A stretch of 64,000 nucleotides of DNA from Methanosarcina sp. DH2 (GTDB taxonomy: Archaea; Halobacteriota; Methanosarcinia; Methanosarcinales; Methanosarcinaceae): the NCBI RefSeq assembly GCF_020804225.1, contig NZ_WJBI01000012.1, positions 64,769-128,768 on the forward strand, in the 5' to 3' direction. Within the stretch, counting starts at the first letter, position 1; each line of letters begins with the position of its first letter. Below the pieces are notes generated by a model. It was not told the origin of the DNA and ran no database searches. It worked only from the letters and a program-made list of their open reading frames with translations. Of this stretch, positions 36,399 to 45,488 are shown in pieces. The position numbers and the translations under genes are program-made.

Positions 36399-36992
36399 AT
36401 CAACTCCCCACCATTCATTTATATTTGGATTATTCTATTTTAATTTTCCCTATTTTTCTAAAAGAGCGTAAAAAAACTTTATAATTATCACATTTTTTAG
36501 TTAAATTAGACCATTTAAAAGAAGGAACTAATGTGAAATTAACACAAAACCATTTCTCATTGATGAGAAAAAGGTGTATTCAAAGAGCAACTTTCCCACA
36601 TATGAGTTAATTTTATATAACTGTAACATTTTTTTACATATTAATTAAATTTCAAACCTTAGGTGCCCAGGCTTAAAACGTTGTTCTTATATTCTTGAGA
36701 GCAGCGAGGCAGCTGTATTAATTAATCGGATAACAGTATAACCGGGAAATTTTCAGTGAGTATTTGGTTTTCTTTCAGATCCTTATCACAAGACTCTTTC
36801 AAAGTCTGAAGTTCACAGGTGGATCAACTTCACAATCCTGACTGGATTGTTTTTCCAGCAGTTTCGATATCTTCTGTACGCTTCAGATAAATTTTCTCAC
36901 CAGAATTTCTGTGTATCCGGTCGTTAATCAAAATAATTATCATAAAAACAGGTCTCGTTACAGAATTTATAAATTTTGTTACGGAGTTTACC
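36399..36992. other. long leader of the NosD-like gene
   Basis: About 590 bases with no gene. A TATA-like ttttatataactg near 36611-36623 and another, gaatttataaattttg, near 36963-36978 could both be promoters of the gene at 36993. GTTACGGAG at 36979-36987 includes a ribosome binding site. Confidence 0.5.
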
Positions 36993-39581
36993 ATGCATCA
37001 AACAAAAAGAAAAGGCATAATCGCTTTCATAGCGGTTCTCGCGTTCATTTTCGCGATTGCAGGAAATGCAGCAGCTATTGCAATTACAGTAAATAACAGT
37101 ACAGGCCAGGCTGCGGATTTTACATCCGTTCAGGCTGCGGTAAATGCTGCAAATCCGGGCGACGAAATACTTGTCAAACCAGGTATTTATGAGGAAAATA
37201 TTGAGATTACCAAACCTCTGACCATTCTTTCCGAATCCGGCAACTCTTCAGATACCATAATTCAGGCAGCTGACAGTTCTAAAGACGTTTTCGGCATATG
37301 GGCAAATGAAGTAAACATTAGGGGTTTTAGCATAAGAGGCTCGGATTCAGCTGCCGGAATTCACTTTTTTGGAGTTACCGGCTGCCGCATTGAGCACAAT
37401 ATGCTCTCGAATAATAGCTGTGGTGTCGATCTTTATATGTTCAGCTTAGGTAACACACTGGCTGATAATGATGTGTCAGACAGCTTGACCGGAATCAGCC
37501 TTGGTGACAGCCTGAACAATACCCTGAGAAACAATTCGATTTCGTACTGTAACAGTGGAGTTTCATTTTTTGATTCTCCTAACAATACACTGGAAAATAA
37601 TACCATTTTGGAAAATAATGGGGGTATTTCTCTCACAGGTGAGTCAAATGGCAACCTGCTGGTCAGTAATATCATAAAATCCAATAAAAAAGTGGGCCTG
37701 CACATTTACGAAACTTCCGGCAACCTGATTTATAATAACTATTTCAATAACACTGCAAACGTGGAATCCGAGCTGGTTGCAGGGAATAATGTCTGGAACA
37801 CAACAAGATCCGAAAGCACTAATATTATAGGGGGCTCTTACCTTGGCGGCAATTTCTGGGGAAAACCTGATGGGACTGTCTATCCGAGAGGTGTCAGGGA
37901 TACTGACCTTGATGGCATCTTTGATTCCATGTATAATATTGAAGGCAGCGGCTTCATTGATTATCTGCCACTCAAAGAATCGAAGTCTATGACGATTACC
38001 GTAAGCAATGATGCGGACAAAGCTGCAGATTTCACCTCCATCCAGGCTGCGGTAAATAATGCATACCCGGGAGATACAATTCTTGTTTATCCGGGTGTTT
38101 ATGTGGAAAACATAGTAATAGATGTGGAAGACCTGGTTATTGTTTCGGCATCCGACAGCCCTTCAGATACCACGGTTCAGGCAGCCAGCGGCTCGGAGGA
38201 TATTTTCTCGGTCACAGCAGATGGAGTGGGTATTAACGGCTTCTGTATTACAGGAAGTATAAGCTCCTCAAATTCCGGAATTCACCTTTATGGGGTTGAA
38301 GACTGCCGCATTGAAAACAATGAACTATTTGACTCTCATGGTACTGTCCAAAATTCTTCGGATAATTATACTCCGACTGCCGAAAACGTGCCTAACTTAA
38401 ATCCTGGATTCGGCATCCGTCTTGATTTATCAGGTAACAATACTCTTAGCAACAACATAGTATCATTCAGCAATGTCTGCATCCTTCTGCGTAACTCAAA
38501 CGAAAATATGCTTTTTAATAACAGTGTTTCTAACAGCAATTATGGCATCTGGGTGGATTCTTCCATTGACAATATACTGGACAACAATGCTGCAGCAGAT
38601 GATAAGATCGGAGTATATCTGAAAACTTCAAGCGGAAACACAGTTACTGGCAGTAAGGCGTTCAATAACTCCTGGTCCTGCATCAATCTCTGGAATTCCA
38701 ACGAAAACATGTTAGACAGTAATATGGCCTCAAACAGCAGTAATGTCTGTATTATTCTGCATAGTTCCAGCGGAAACAATCTCAGCAATAATACGGTATC
38801 CTACAGCAACTACGGAATCTGGCTGGACTCTTCAAGCAATAGCAATAATCTGAGTGAGAACAGTGCATTATATAACAAAGTGGGCATTTACCTGAAAGCT
38901 TCAAACGAAAACGCACTGGACAACAATACAGCACTAAACAACAGTAAGTATGGTATCAGTCTGTGGAACTCTACTGCAAACGAACTGGACAGTAACGCAG
39001 CTTCTTACAGTGATGTCTCTATCCTTTTGCATAATGCCAGCATGAATACGCTTGCCAGCAATACGGCATCTAACAGCAGTTATGGTTTATTGCTCGATTC
39101 TTTCAGCAATGACAATATACTGAGTGACAGCAGGGCACCAAATAACAGAATTGGCATATACCTGAAAGCCTCCAGCAAAAATGTTCTGGAAGGTAACAGC
39201 GCAAATCTGAATACAGTGCACGGTGTCTATCTCAACTCTTCAAGCAATAACATGTTTAACGGCAATATAGTGGATTCAAACTCCGGATACGGCATTTATA
39301 TTCTGAACTCAAATAATAATACAATCTATAATAACTATCTGAATAACGCGAAAAATATGTATTCCGAAGGCAAAAGTTCAGGTAATGTCTGGAGTGTGGA
39401 CAAAAGCCCGGGCACCAACATTATCGGGGGTTTCTTCCTGGGTGGGAATTTCTGGGCTTCACCTAAAGGGAACGGTTTCAGCCAGACACATTCAGACATC
39501 GATGATGATGGCATATGCGAGACAGCTTATGATATGGGTAAAGGAAACATTGACTACCTGCCTCTTGCAGGTCCTTTCTAA
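36993..39581 (+). CDS. secreted NosD-like parallel beta-helix protein
   Basis: An 862-residue surface protein. A signal peptide (residues ~1-30, ending GNAAAIAI) is followed by two similar modules. Each starts with ADFTSVQAAVNAANPGDEIL or its variant near residue 345, the pectate-lyase-like cap, and continues with strings of beta-helix coils (N-N-T-L-x-N-N repeats, about 23 residues each) of the NosD/CASH type. The module ends share NIIGGSYLGGNFWGKPDGT and NIIGGFFLGGNFWASPKGN. Such proteins in Methanosarcina are thought to be surface or carbohydrate-binding proteins. No transmembrane anchor or sorting motif is visible at the C terminus. The asparagine-rich repeats have likely expanded within the gene. 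Confidence 0.85.
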   Translation: MHQTKRKGIIAFIAVLAFIFAIAGNAAAIAITVNNSTGQAADFTSVQAAVNAANPGDEILVKPGIYEENIEITKPLTILSESGNSSDTIIQAADSSKDVFGIWANEVNIRGFSIRGSDSAAGIHFFGVTGCRIEHNMLSNNSCGVDLYMFSLGNTLADNDVSDSLTGISLGDSLNNTLRNNSISYCNSGVSFFDSPNNTLENNTILENNGGISLTGESNGNLLVSNIIKSNKKVGLHIYETSGNLIYNNYFNNTANVESELVAGNNVWNTTRSESTNIIGGSYLGGNFWGKPDGTVYPRGVRDTDLDGIFDSMYNIEGSGFIDYLPLKESKSMTITVSNDADKAADFTSIQAAVNNAYPGDTILVYPGVYVENIVIDVEDLVIVSASDSPSDTTVQAASGSEDIFSVTADGVGINGFCITGSISSSNSGIHLYGVEDCRIENNELFDSHGTVQNSSDNYTPTAENVPNLNPGFGIRLDLSGNNTLSNNIVSFSNVCILLRNSNENMLFNNSVSNSNYGIWVDSSIDNILDNNAAADDKIGVYLKTSSGNTVTGSKAFNNSWSCINLWNSNENMLDSNMASNSSNVCIILHSSSGNNLSNNTVSYSNYGIWLDSSSNSNNLSENSALYNKVGIYLKASNENALDNNTALNNSKYGISLWNSTANELDSNAASYSDVSILLHNASMNTLASNTASNSSYGLLLDSFSNDNILSDSRAPNNRIGIYLKASSKNVLEGNSANLNTVHGVYLNSSSNNMFNGNIVDSNSGYGIYILNSNNNTIYNNYLNNAKNMYSEGKSSGNVWSVDKSPGTNIIGGFFLGGNFWASPKGNGFSQTHSDIDDDGICETAYDMGKGNIDYLPLAGPF

Positions 39582-39637
39582 TGCACTTTATCCAATTCTC
39601 TTTTTTTATTTCTGATCCTGCCCAAGAAATCTCTTTT

Positions 39638-40177
39638 TTACTTCTGGTCCTGCTCAAGGAACTTTTGCAGCCATATAATATCAAAATAGTTCTCAAACTT
39701 TGTTCCTACTTCTCTGAACCTCCCGCATTCAATAAAACCGTGTTTAATATGAAAGTTCAGGCTGGCTTCATTTTTTGAGGATAAATTTGCAAGGAGACTT
39801 TTCATCTTTTTTTCCCTGGCTTCCGTACAGAGTTTTTCCAGCATCCTGGAGCCAAGACCCTTTCTTGTGTGTCCTGGCAGGATAAAGTAGGAAACCACAC
39901 CCGTACGCCGGAAATTCGGGAAAGGGAAATATGGCCTGAGGGCTCCGATTCCTATTATTTTACCTTTTTCTTCGATCACGTAAAAAGGAAAATGTTCATT
40001 TTCACTCTGCTCTTTTCCGCTCGGAATAGCTTGAAAAAACTCGGGTCCTACCGGAGTTTCGATATAGGCCGCAAAACTGCTCTCAATGTAATAGTTAAAG
40101 ACCCCAAGCATTCCGGAGATGTCTTGATTTTTGGCTTCTCTTATTATATAATTTTCAGAACTTTTGCTTCCTTGCAT
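39638..40177 (-). CDS. phosphinothricin-acetyltransferase-like GNAT enzyme
   Basis: A 179-residue acetyltransferase of the Pat/YncA group. It opens with IREAKNQDISGMLGVFNYYI and the block SSFAAYIETPV typical of the family. The acetyl-CoA loop is YFILPGHTRKGLGSRMLEKL, and the C-terminal block is NEASLNFHIKHGFIECGRFREVG. Members N-acetylate amino acids such as methionine derivatives or phosphinothricin. The start at 40177 (ATG) lies close to an AT-rich promoter-like region. The C terminus ends in a charged tail. Confidence 0.88.
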   Translation of the reverse strand: MQGSKSSENYIIREAKNQDISGMLGVFNYYIESSFAAYIETPVGPEFFQAIPSGKEQSENEHFPFYVIEEKGKIIGIGALRPYFPFPNFRRTGVVSYFILPGHTRKGLGSRMLEKLCTEAREKKMKSLLANLSSKNEASLNFHIKHGFIECGRFREVGTKFENYFDIIWLQKFLEQDQK

Positions 40178-40939
40178 ATATAATTAGTCTGGAAATTGAT
40201 ATTTAAATTTTTTTAATCAGTCCTTCTTTTTCTTAAGTATCAGAATCAGAGCTGAGATTTGAAAATTGAGTATTTGAAAATTGAGCATTTGAGAATTAAG
40301 TCTTTGAGAATTAAATCTAAGAATTGAATCTAAGAATTGAATCTAAGAACTGAATCTAAGAACTGAATTTAAGAACTGGATCTGGGGACTGGATCTGGGG
40401 ACTGGATCTAAGAACTGGATCTAAGAACTGGATCTGAGAACCGAGTCTTTGAATATAGAGTATTTAAATCTTAGAAGCAAGACCTGGAAGATAGGCTGCT
40501 TAGTGAAAATGTGGTGCTGAACTTTTAAAATTTATATGCTTGAAACTTTACAACAAACAGAGATCTATTTCTTCACTTCTTTACTTTTTATTATAGTCAT
40601 AGCTACTCTTGTAGTATTCCTTTAAATCATACGGATCGATGCTTCACGTTTTTTGTATCAGTCTCTATTTACTCCGCCTATTTATCATGATTTATATTTA
40701 TAATTAATTTTCAGTGAGAATATATTTATATACTCATGTTATTCTACTATTTCCTACAGGTAATTATTCAAACCCTATCCTGTATTTCAGGCCGAATTCT
40801 GATGATTTTAATGGGGCACCAGAATCCAGAATGCCGAAGTAAAATTATTTTTTAACAACCCAGGTAAGATCCATCCCCTGAGAGTGAAAACAGAAGAAAA
40901 GAAATTTTCTCAATATACTTCTACAGAAGTGAAAAATAG
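40178..40939. other. gap with tandem repeats
   Basis: A 762-base gap. It contains degenerate tgagaattaag-type repeats from 40261, the 13-bp array described separately, and AT-rich sequence with several TATA-like sites (for example atatatttatatactc near 40720). No coding frame is supported. Confidence 0.5.
40311..40440. repeat. 13-bp tandem repeat, about ten units
   Basis: Units of tctaagaactgaa with variants tctaagaattgaa and tctggggactgga run through this stretch. The middle variant appears twice in a row, so larger blocks were also duplicated. Confidence 0.8.
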
Positions 40940-42001
40940 ATGTTCCTGAATGAAAACAGAATTATAGAAAAGATGTGTGAACTTCCGACTACACTTGGAG
41001 ATATCTCTGAAAGCATTTTCGGAGGCATTAGTACAAAAAATGGTTTACTGTACAGGCTTGCTGTTCCCGAAGGAAGTGATTCTGATTCGATTTATCTTTG
41101 TGAGGGCCTCTGTAAACCCGTAATTTTAGAGCCTGAACTTATTTATCCCTATGTCTCAGGCGCATTTTCCGAAAAATTCGCATTCAACTCTTCACCTTAC
41201 CGTTTTATGCTGGCGTATGATCTGTCAGACAAAGGTAACAGAAAGGAGTTCAGAATAATCCCTCCCGAAGAACTTAAAGTCAGGTTCCCTATGGCATACG
41301 GGAGAATCCTGGAATTCAAAAATCAGTTCAGCCACGATAATTCTCCTCTTGACTCTGCGGACTATTATAGTGTAAGGGGCAAGAAATTGATGGAGTACCT
41401 TAACACTCCAAAAATCATTGCTACCGAAGGTTACCGCTTGCAGGCAGCCTATGACGCTATCGGAAATCATGTCTTTGAAAACGGCTGCGGCATTGTCCTC
41501 AAGGAACCGGATAAATATCCTTATGTAACTGCAGTCCTTAACAGTCAGATTGCCAGGCTTTTTCCATCAGTTTGCGAGTCTGAGATGATGTACTCAAGCT
41601 CTATAACCCCTTCAGTAATGAAGCGCTTCCCAATTGTGTTTCCTGAAGAACGGCTGACTGAAGACCTGGTCACCAATATTTCCGGCTACCTGATGTTCCT
41701 CAATAAGCAAAAATATGCATCTGGGAATAGTGTTTCGGGCTGGCTTGATGAGCTTGCAGGCTTTTATGAGCAGATTTCAGACCTTCTGATTATGGATGCT
41801 TACTTTGCTACTGGCATTGATCCCAAGCTTCTGGATGCCCTTGAGGAAAACATTCACCCGTATGCAGGAGATATGGAATCTGAAAGTGATGAGAGCCTTT
41901 TGAGTGTGCTCTACTATATCAAGCAGAGGATTCTGGAAAGCTCTAACTTTAAAAAGTATGCTTTTGAAACAGAATTCTCTGGAATTCTCAGTTTCCTTTA
42001 A
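40940..42001 (+). CDS. stand-alone TaqI-like specificity-domain protein, copy 1
   Basis: A 353-residue protein resembling the C-terminal target-recognition domain of type IIG restriction-modification enzymes (TaqI-like specificity domain). Recognisable blocks are TTLGDISESIFGGISTKNG, then LEPELIYPYVSGAF, YRFMLAYDL, the TPKIIATEGYRLQAAYD strand and YPYVTAVLNSQIARLF, ending SITPSVMKRFPIVFPEERL. No methyltransferase motifs (such as NPPY) and no nuclease core are present, and none lies next door. A paralog of similar length is at 45489. Possible roles are DNA binding or a remnant of a restriction system that became a separate gene. The ATG at 40940 matches the start of the paralog (MF-x-x-N-x-I-I-E-K). 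Confidence 0.7.
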   Translation: MFLNENRIIEKMCELPTTLGDISESIFGGISTKNGLLYRLAVPEGSDSDSIYLCEGLCKPVILEPELIYPYVSGAFSEKFAFNSSPYRFMLAYDLSDKGNRKEFRIIPPEELKVRFPMAYGRILEFKNQFSHDNSPLDSADYYSVRGKKLMEYLNTPKIIATEGYRLQAAYDAIGNHVFENGCGIVLKEPDKYPYVTAVLNSQIARLFPSVCESEMMYSSSITPSVMKRFPIVFPEERLTEDLVTNISGYLMFLNKQKYASGNSVSGWLDELAGFYEQISDLLIMDAYFATGIDPKLLDALEENIHPYAGDMESESDESLLSVLYYIKQRILESSNFKKYAFETEFSGILSFL

Positions 42002-42160
42002 AAAGCAAGAAGATCTGAATAACTCTTTATTTGGGTTTATTCAGAATTTTTAATTTTTCTTCTATAAGTGTTTATAATATTTTACCTGCTCATTTTTAAG
42101 ATTTGACTGTTATTTTTTAAGTTTTCATCTTTTAGTTTAATATTTTGAGTTTAATTGTAG

Positions 42161-42227
42161 TTCTTCACATGTTTGATTCTTCATATGTTTGATTCTTCAT
42201 ATGTTTGATTCTTCATATGTTTGATTT
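42161..42227. repeat. 16-bp tandem repeat, four units
   Basis: Four near-perfect units of ttcttcatatgtttga follow each other. Confidence 0.85.
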
Positions 42228-42383
42228 AGACTTTTGTTATTCAACCCCAAAAGTATTTCGTATTAATCATGTTAGCTGGAATCATTCTCCTTTATTAAAC
42301 TTAATTATAAACTTAATGCTGAAGATCAAATGGATTATCACTAGAAAGTAGAAAAGAGTAAAGAATAGCATAAAGCTTTCTAA

Positions 42384-42516
42384 GAGCCTATTCCATAACT
42401 CAAAACTGCGTTCCTAAATCTCGAATTAGGAATATTCAATCGATTTTCTGATCAGGGAAAAAATAGTTCTGAAATTCTTATCAATTTTATCCTCAAATTA
42501 ATTTTGGGATGAGCTC
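42384..42516. mobile_element. MITE-like element, copy 2
   Basis: A 133-bp element whose left end GAGCCTATTCCATAACTC and right end (GAGCTCATCCCAAAAT on the other strand) form imperfect inverted repeats. It is similar along its length to the element at 21637-21766 (shared block actcaaaa-tgcgtt-c-aaatctcga). There is no coding frame. It sits in an intergenic gap. Confidence 0.7.
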
Positions 42517-42583
42517 AACGGATTTGCTTCCAACTGAAGATATTTTTTTAATTATTTAATCCAGAAGAAATTTCGAAGACGAC

Positions 42584-42631
42584 TGTTTTCATATTCTGTT
42601 TTCATATTCTGTTTTCATATTCTGTTTTCAG
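42584..42631. repeat. 13-bp tandem repeat
   Basis: Three to four units of tgttttcatattc. Confidence 0.85.
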
Positions 42632-42905
42632 ATCCTGGTTTAAACTGATCCATGACAGCAGCTGTGTAGTAACTGCAAAAGGAAACGGGGGAACTATTGT
42701 TATATTTGCAACTCTTTTTCAGTTATTTCTTTTTCCATAAAACAAAAGTTCTTATAGATGCCATTTGCTATATTAAAGCGATGTTTGGCAAATATAGAAA
42801 TCATTAAAGATAAATAATAATGGTAATATATATTATGAAATCATAGTCTGTGTATATTTACATCCTATAACCAAATCTCAAACATCATCCAGAAGAGGGG
42901 GGCAA

Positions 42906-44699
42906 ATGAAGAGGTCATACCATATAAAAGTATTTCTTTTCATATTGTTGACGTTAAACTACTCATGTGCCGGAGAACTCGGAGTTCCCCTGGACACAAG
43001 CAGTTCAAAAACGATCGACAATATTAATCAGGGTAATATTGTGCTTTTCGCGGGTAATTTTTCAGAAGATAACGGTGTTCCGGGAAATGCCTTTGTCGCA
43101 AAGCTCCAGAATAATGGGACTTCCGATATACTATACTCCACAATTTACGGGATCCATGAATCAAAAGTTATTTTTGATAATTCTTCGGCAGGGTTAAAAT
43201 ATACAACTACAAGAGACTGCTCTCCAGTTTCTTACTTCATACTTCCGGTTGTGGATCCTATCACTAATTTTGGAATAGATAAATATGTAGGATATTTCAG
43301 GGGGTCTTCAAAGACATACAGTTTCTGTAAATGCGCTTCCATTCCACTGCTACATTATCTTGAACAATCGAAACAGGTAGGGCCACTTTATATATGTGGT
43401 TTTACGCCGATGGCCAAATGTACCTATAAAATTTCAATGGATATAAACGCGGACGACCCTGAAAGTTTCGTTGAACTCAATAGTCCGGGTTCAAGGTTGA
43501 TAATTTCAGAAATAGATAACAAATCCGTCCTGAACAGCTATTACAAAAGTCCTTCCGGTGAACTTAAATGTGAAACTATATACCTGGGAAATGCCGGTGA
43601 AAAATATGATTTCGAAATAATGTTTGATGGATATAACAAAACAAATACTGTTGTCGTAAATGATGGCACATACATAGTAACTCCGTTTTATGACCTTGAG
43701 AGGCAGCAACTGCCTTATGTGGATTTTTCAAACGGGTACATCAAGTTCACGAGTTTTGTCATCAGAAGAGGAACGTACATTGATGTGAACATATATAGTA
43801 TAGACCAGTATGCGGACAGAAAGTTCATAACAGCAATTGGAAACAACAGAATGCTTGCCTTTGGACTTGACGGGCCACATCCCATGAATACAACGGAACA
43901 GGGTATTAATTATCTCATAAATAAAGGGGATAAAGGCACGATATGGTTCGATGTAGGACTTCTCAAGAAATGCAATGAAACGGAACTTGAGTACCTACGT
44001 AGCCTGGTGGAAAATGATTCCTGGGATACAGGCATACATTATTCGAAAGAATTGACCCTCCTTCCCCTTGAAGAAGCATACGGATTGATGAATGAGGAGT
44101 ATTCGTACGTTTATGAGACAATAGGGGAAAAGCCGACAAACTGGTGCTCTTTGAGAAATAGCGATAATATCACACATGCAATTTATGCATACGAAAACCT
44201 GGGAATGGTCTGGAGAAATGGAAACTCGGGGGTTCATGCGGAACAAAGTGTCGGAAACCTGGATGATGATACCTGGGGATGGTGGGAAACAGCATCATCG
44301 GCCGGGATGACATATCCGGTCTTTACCCACCAGACCGATAAAGATCCCTCTATAAAGTACTCTATAAGTTACTCCAAATTTCAGACATGGGCTGACAACT
44401 ACGATTCAAATGATGTATCCATAGTGTCGTTTTACGAATATTATATGGTGAATAGCAACACATATGATGCATTTTTCGATTCCCTGGAGTATGGGGAAGA
44501 TTATTTCACGTTCAAGGCAAACACAAATGGTGCCAGTGCACTCATAAATGTAAATGTAATTGCCGGGAACAATACGCAGGTTTACAACAATACCTCGGGT
44601 GAATCTCTAGGTTACAGGGTCGAAGAGGACGGATCAATCACATTCCAGGTTGAAAATAACCACACTTACAACATATATCCGGAGGGCACGGAACAGTGA
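42906..44699 (+). CDS. secreted polysaccharide-deacetylase-like protein
   Basis: A 597-residue exported protein with a signal peptide (HIKVFLFILLTLNYSCAG). Residues ~30-300 are strand-rich and may form a carbohydrate-binding or jelly-roll part. From about residue 315 the sequence resembles a polysaccharide deacetylase/glycoside-hydrolase barrel (NodB-like): MLAFGLDGPHPMNTTEQGIN, then KGTIWFDVGLL, SWDTGIHYSKELTLL with a His-x-x-x-Glu-like site, and TYPVFTHQTDKD. The classical catalytic pair is only partly visible (FGLDGP in place of the usual TFDDG), so activity is uncertain. A short beta module closes the protein. AGAGGGGGG stands right before the ATG, a very strong ribosome binding site. Confidence 0.6.
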   Translation: MKRSYHIKVFLFILLTLNYSCAGELGVPLDTSSSKTIDNINQGNIVLFAGNFSEDNGVPGNAFVAKLQNNGTSDILYSTIYGIHESKVIFDNSSAGLKYTTTRDCSPVSYFILPVVDPITNFGIDKYVGYFRGSSKTYSFCKCASIPLLHYLEQSKQVGPLYICGFTPMAKCTYKISMDINADDPESFVELNSPGSRLIISEIDNKSVLNSYYKSPSGELKCETIYLGNAGEKYDFEIMFDGYNKTNTVVVNDGTYIVTPFYDLERQQLPYVDFSNGYIKFTSFVIRRGTYIDVNIYSIDQYADRKFITAIGNNRMLAFGLDGPHPMNTTEQGINYLINKGDKGTIWFDVGLLKKCNETELEYLRSLVENDSWDTGIHYSKELTLLPLEEAYGLMNEEYSYVYETIGEKPTNWCSLRNSDNITHAIYAYENLGMVWRNGNSGVHAEQSVGNLDDDTWGWWETASSAGMTYPVFTHQTDKDPSIKYSISYSKFQTWADNYDSNDVSIVSFYEYYMVNSNTYDAFFDSLEYGEDYFTFKANTNGASALINVNVIAGNNTQVYNNTSGESLGYRVEEDGSITFQVENNHTYNIYPEGTEQ

Positions 44700-45071
44700 T
44701 CACTTTCACTAAAAAGAAATACCAATGGGTGTTTGTTTTTTAAAACGTATTATTATGTTTTATTCCAAACTCATTTACTTTTTTTAATTTTTTGTTACAT
44801 TTGTTTATCTTACACGGTCGTATGTCGCATATGGTTGTATCTCGCAGACAGATAACCCTTTATTTTACTTCAACTTCGAATTTGCTTCGTTTAATAGATC
44901 ATTTCGTAGTATCATGAAAGAATCGCAATTACCTTAACGCTTAACCTTTTACATCGCATGCTACTGTACTGGATTTAGCTCTCTGATTTTTAATCTACGA
45001 AATCATCTCTGGACCCATCACATTTAGATTTTTATGAAACATTTATATATATTGACCTTTTCTAACGCACG
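44700..45071. other. AT-rich gap before the candidate small RNA
   Basis: No gene seen. The right part contains a TATA-like tttatatata at 45042-45051, about 25-30 bases before the candidate small RNA. Confidence 0.5.
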
Positions 45072-45150
45072 GGGTAAAAGTGCTCTCAGGGCAGAGTGCC
45101 AAGTTTTCCAGTCTAAATTACTGAGACCTTTAAAGGTTCAGATTTTTGCT
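45072..45150 (+). ncRNA. candidate small RNA
   Basis: A good TATA box at 45042-45051 predicts transcription from about 45070-45077. The following ~70 bases are GC-richer than their surroundings and can fold (GCAC at 45067-45070 with GTGC at 45080-45083). They end in a palindrome (ACCTTTAAAGGT at 45126-45137, extended by TGA/TCA) followed by GATTTTT. No open frame fits. The promoter-body-terminator layout suggests a small RNA rather than a leader, since the next gene starts 340 bases on. Confidence 0.3.
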
Positions 45151-45488
45151 GTGCAGAAAGATTAATCCCCTGGCTCCTATGCTGCTGGAGCATGGATCAA
45201 TCCTGCAGATTATTCACCTCCTTAATCTCTAAAGTTTTAACTAAAAACGACAGCCCTGAGAGAATTTTTAGCCTTCACAGGGTCGGATTAAAGGATTTGC
45301 TTACTAGAAGTTAGCACGTAAGGTCCAAATCTTTCCAGATTTTTTCTACGGAAACTGAATTTCCTTTTTCCTTTTGGTTTCTGGAATCAGCTCTGAGTGA
45401 GTTAAACTGGCTGTAATGAATAGATCAGCTTATAGAATTAAAGTCAAGTCTACAATAATTTCAAGCTTATAAAGAAGTGAAACCAATC

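Larger units (their letters stand above)
42002..42905. other. gap with two tandem repeats and a MITE
   Basis: A 900-base AT-rich gap. It holds the 16-bp repeat at 42161, the MITE-like element at 42384 and the 13-bp repeat at 42584. Near 42823-42835 a TATA-like taatatatattat may serve the gene at 42906. Confidence 0.6.

Noticed and set aside
40311-40440. Possible CRISPR-like repeat array
   Set aside because: The 13-bp units are contiguous without unique spacers and no cas gene is present.
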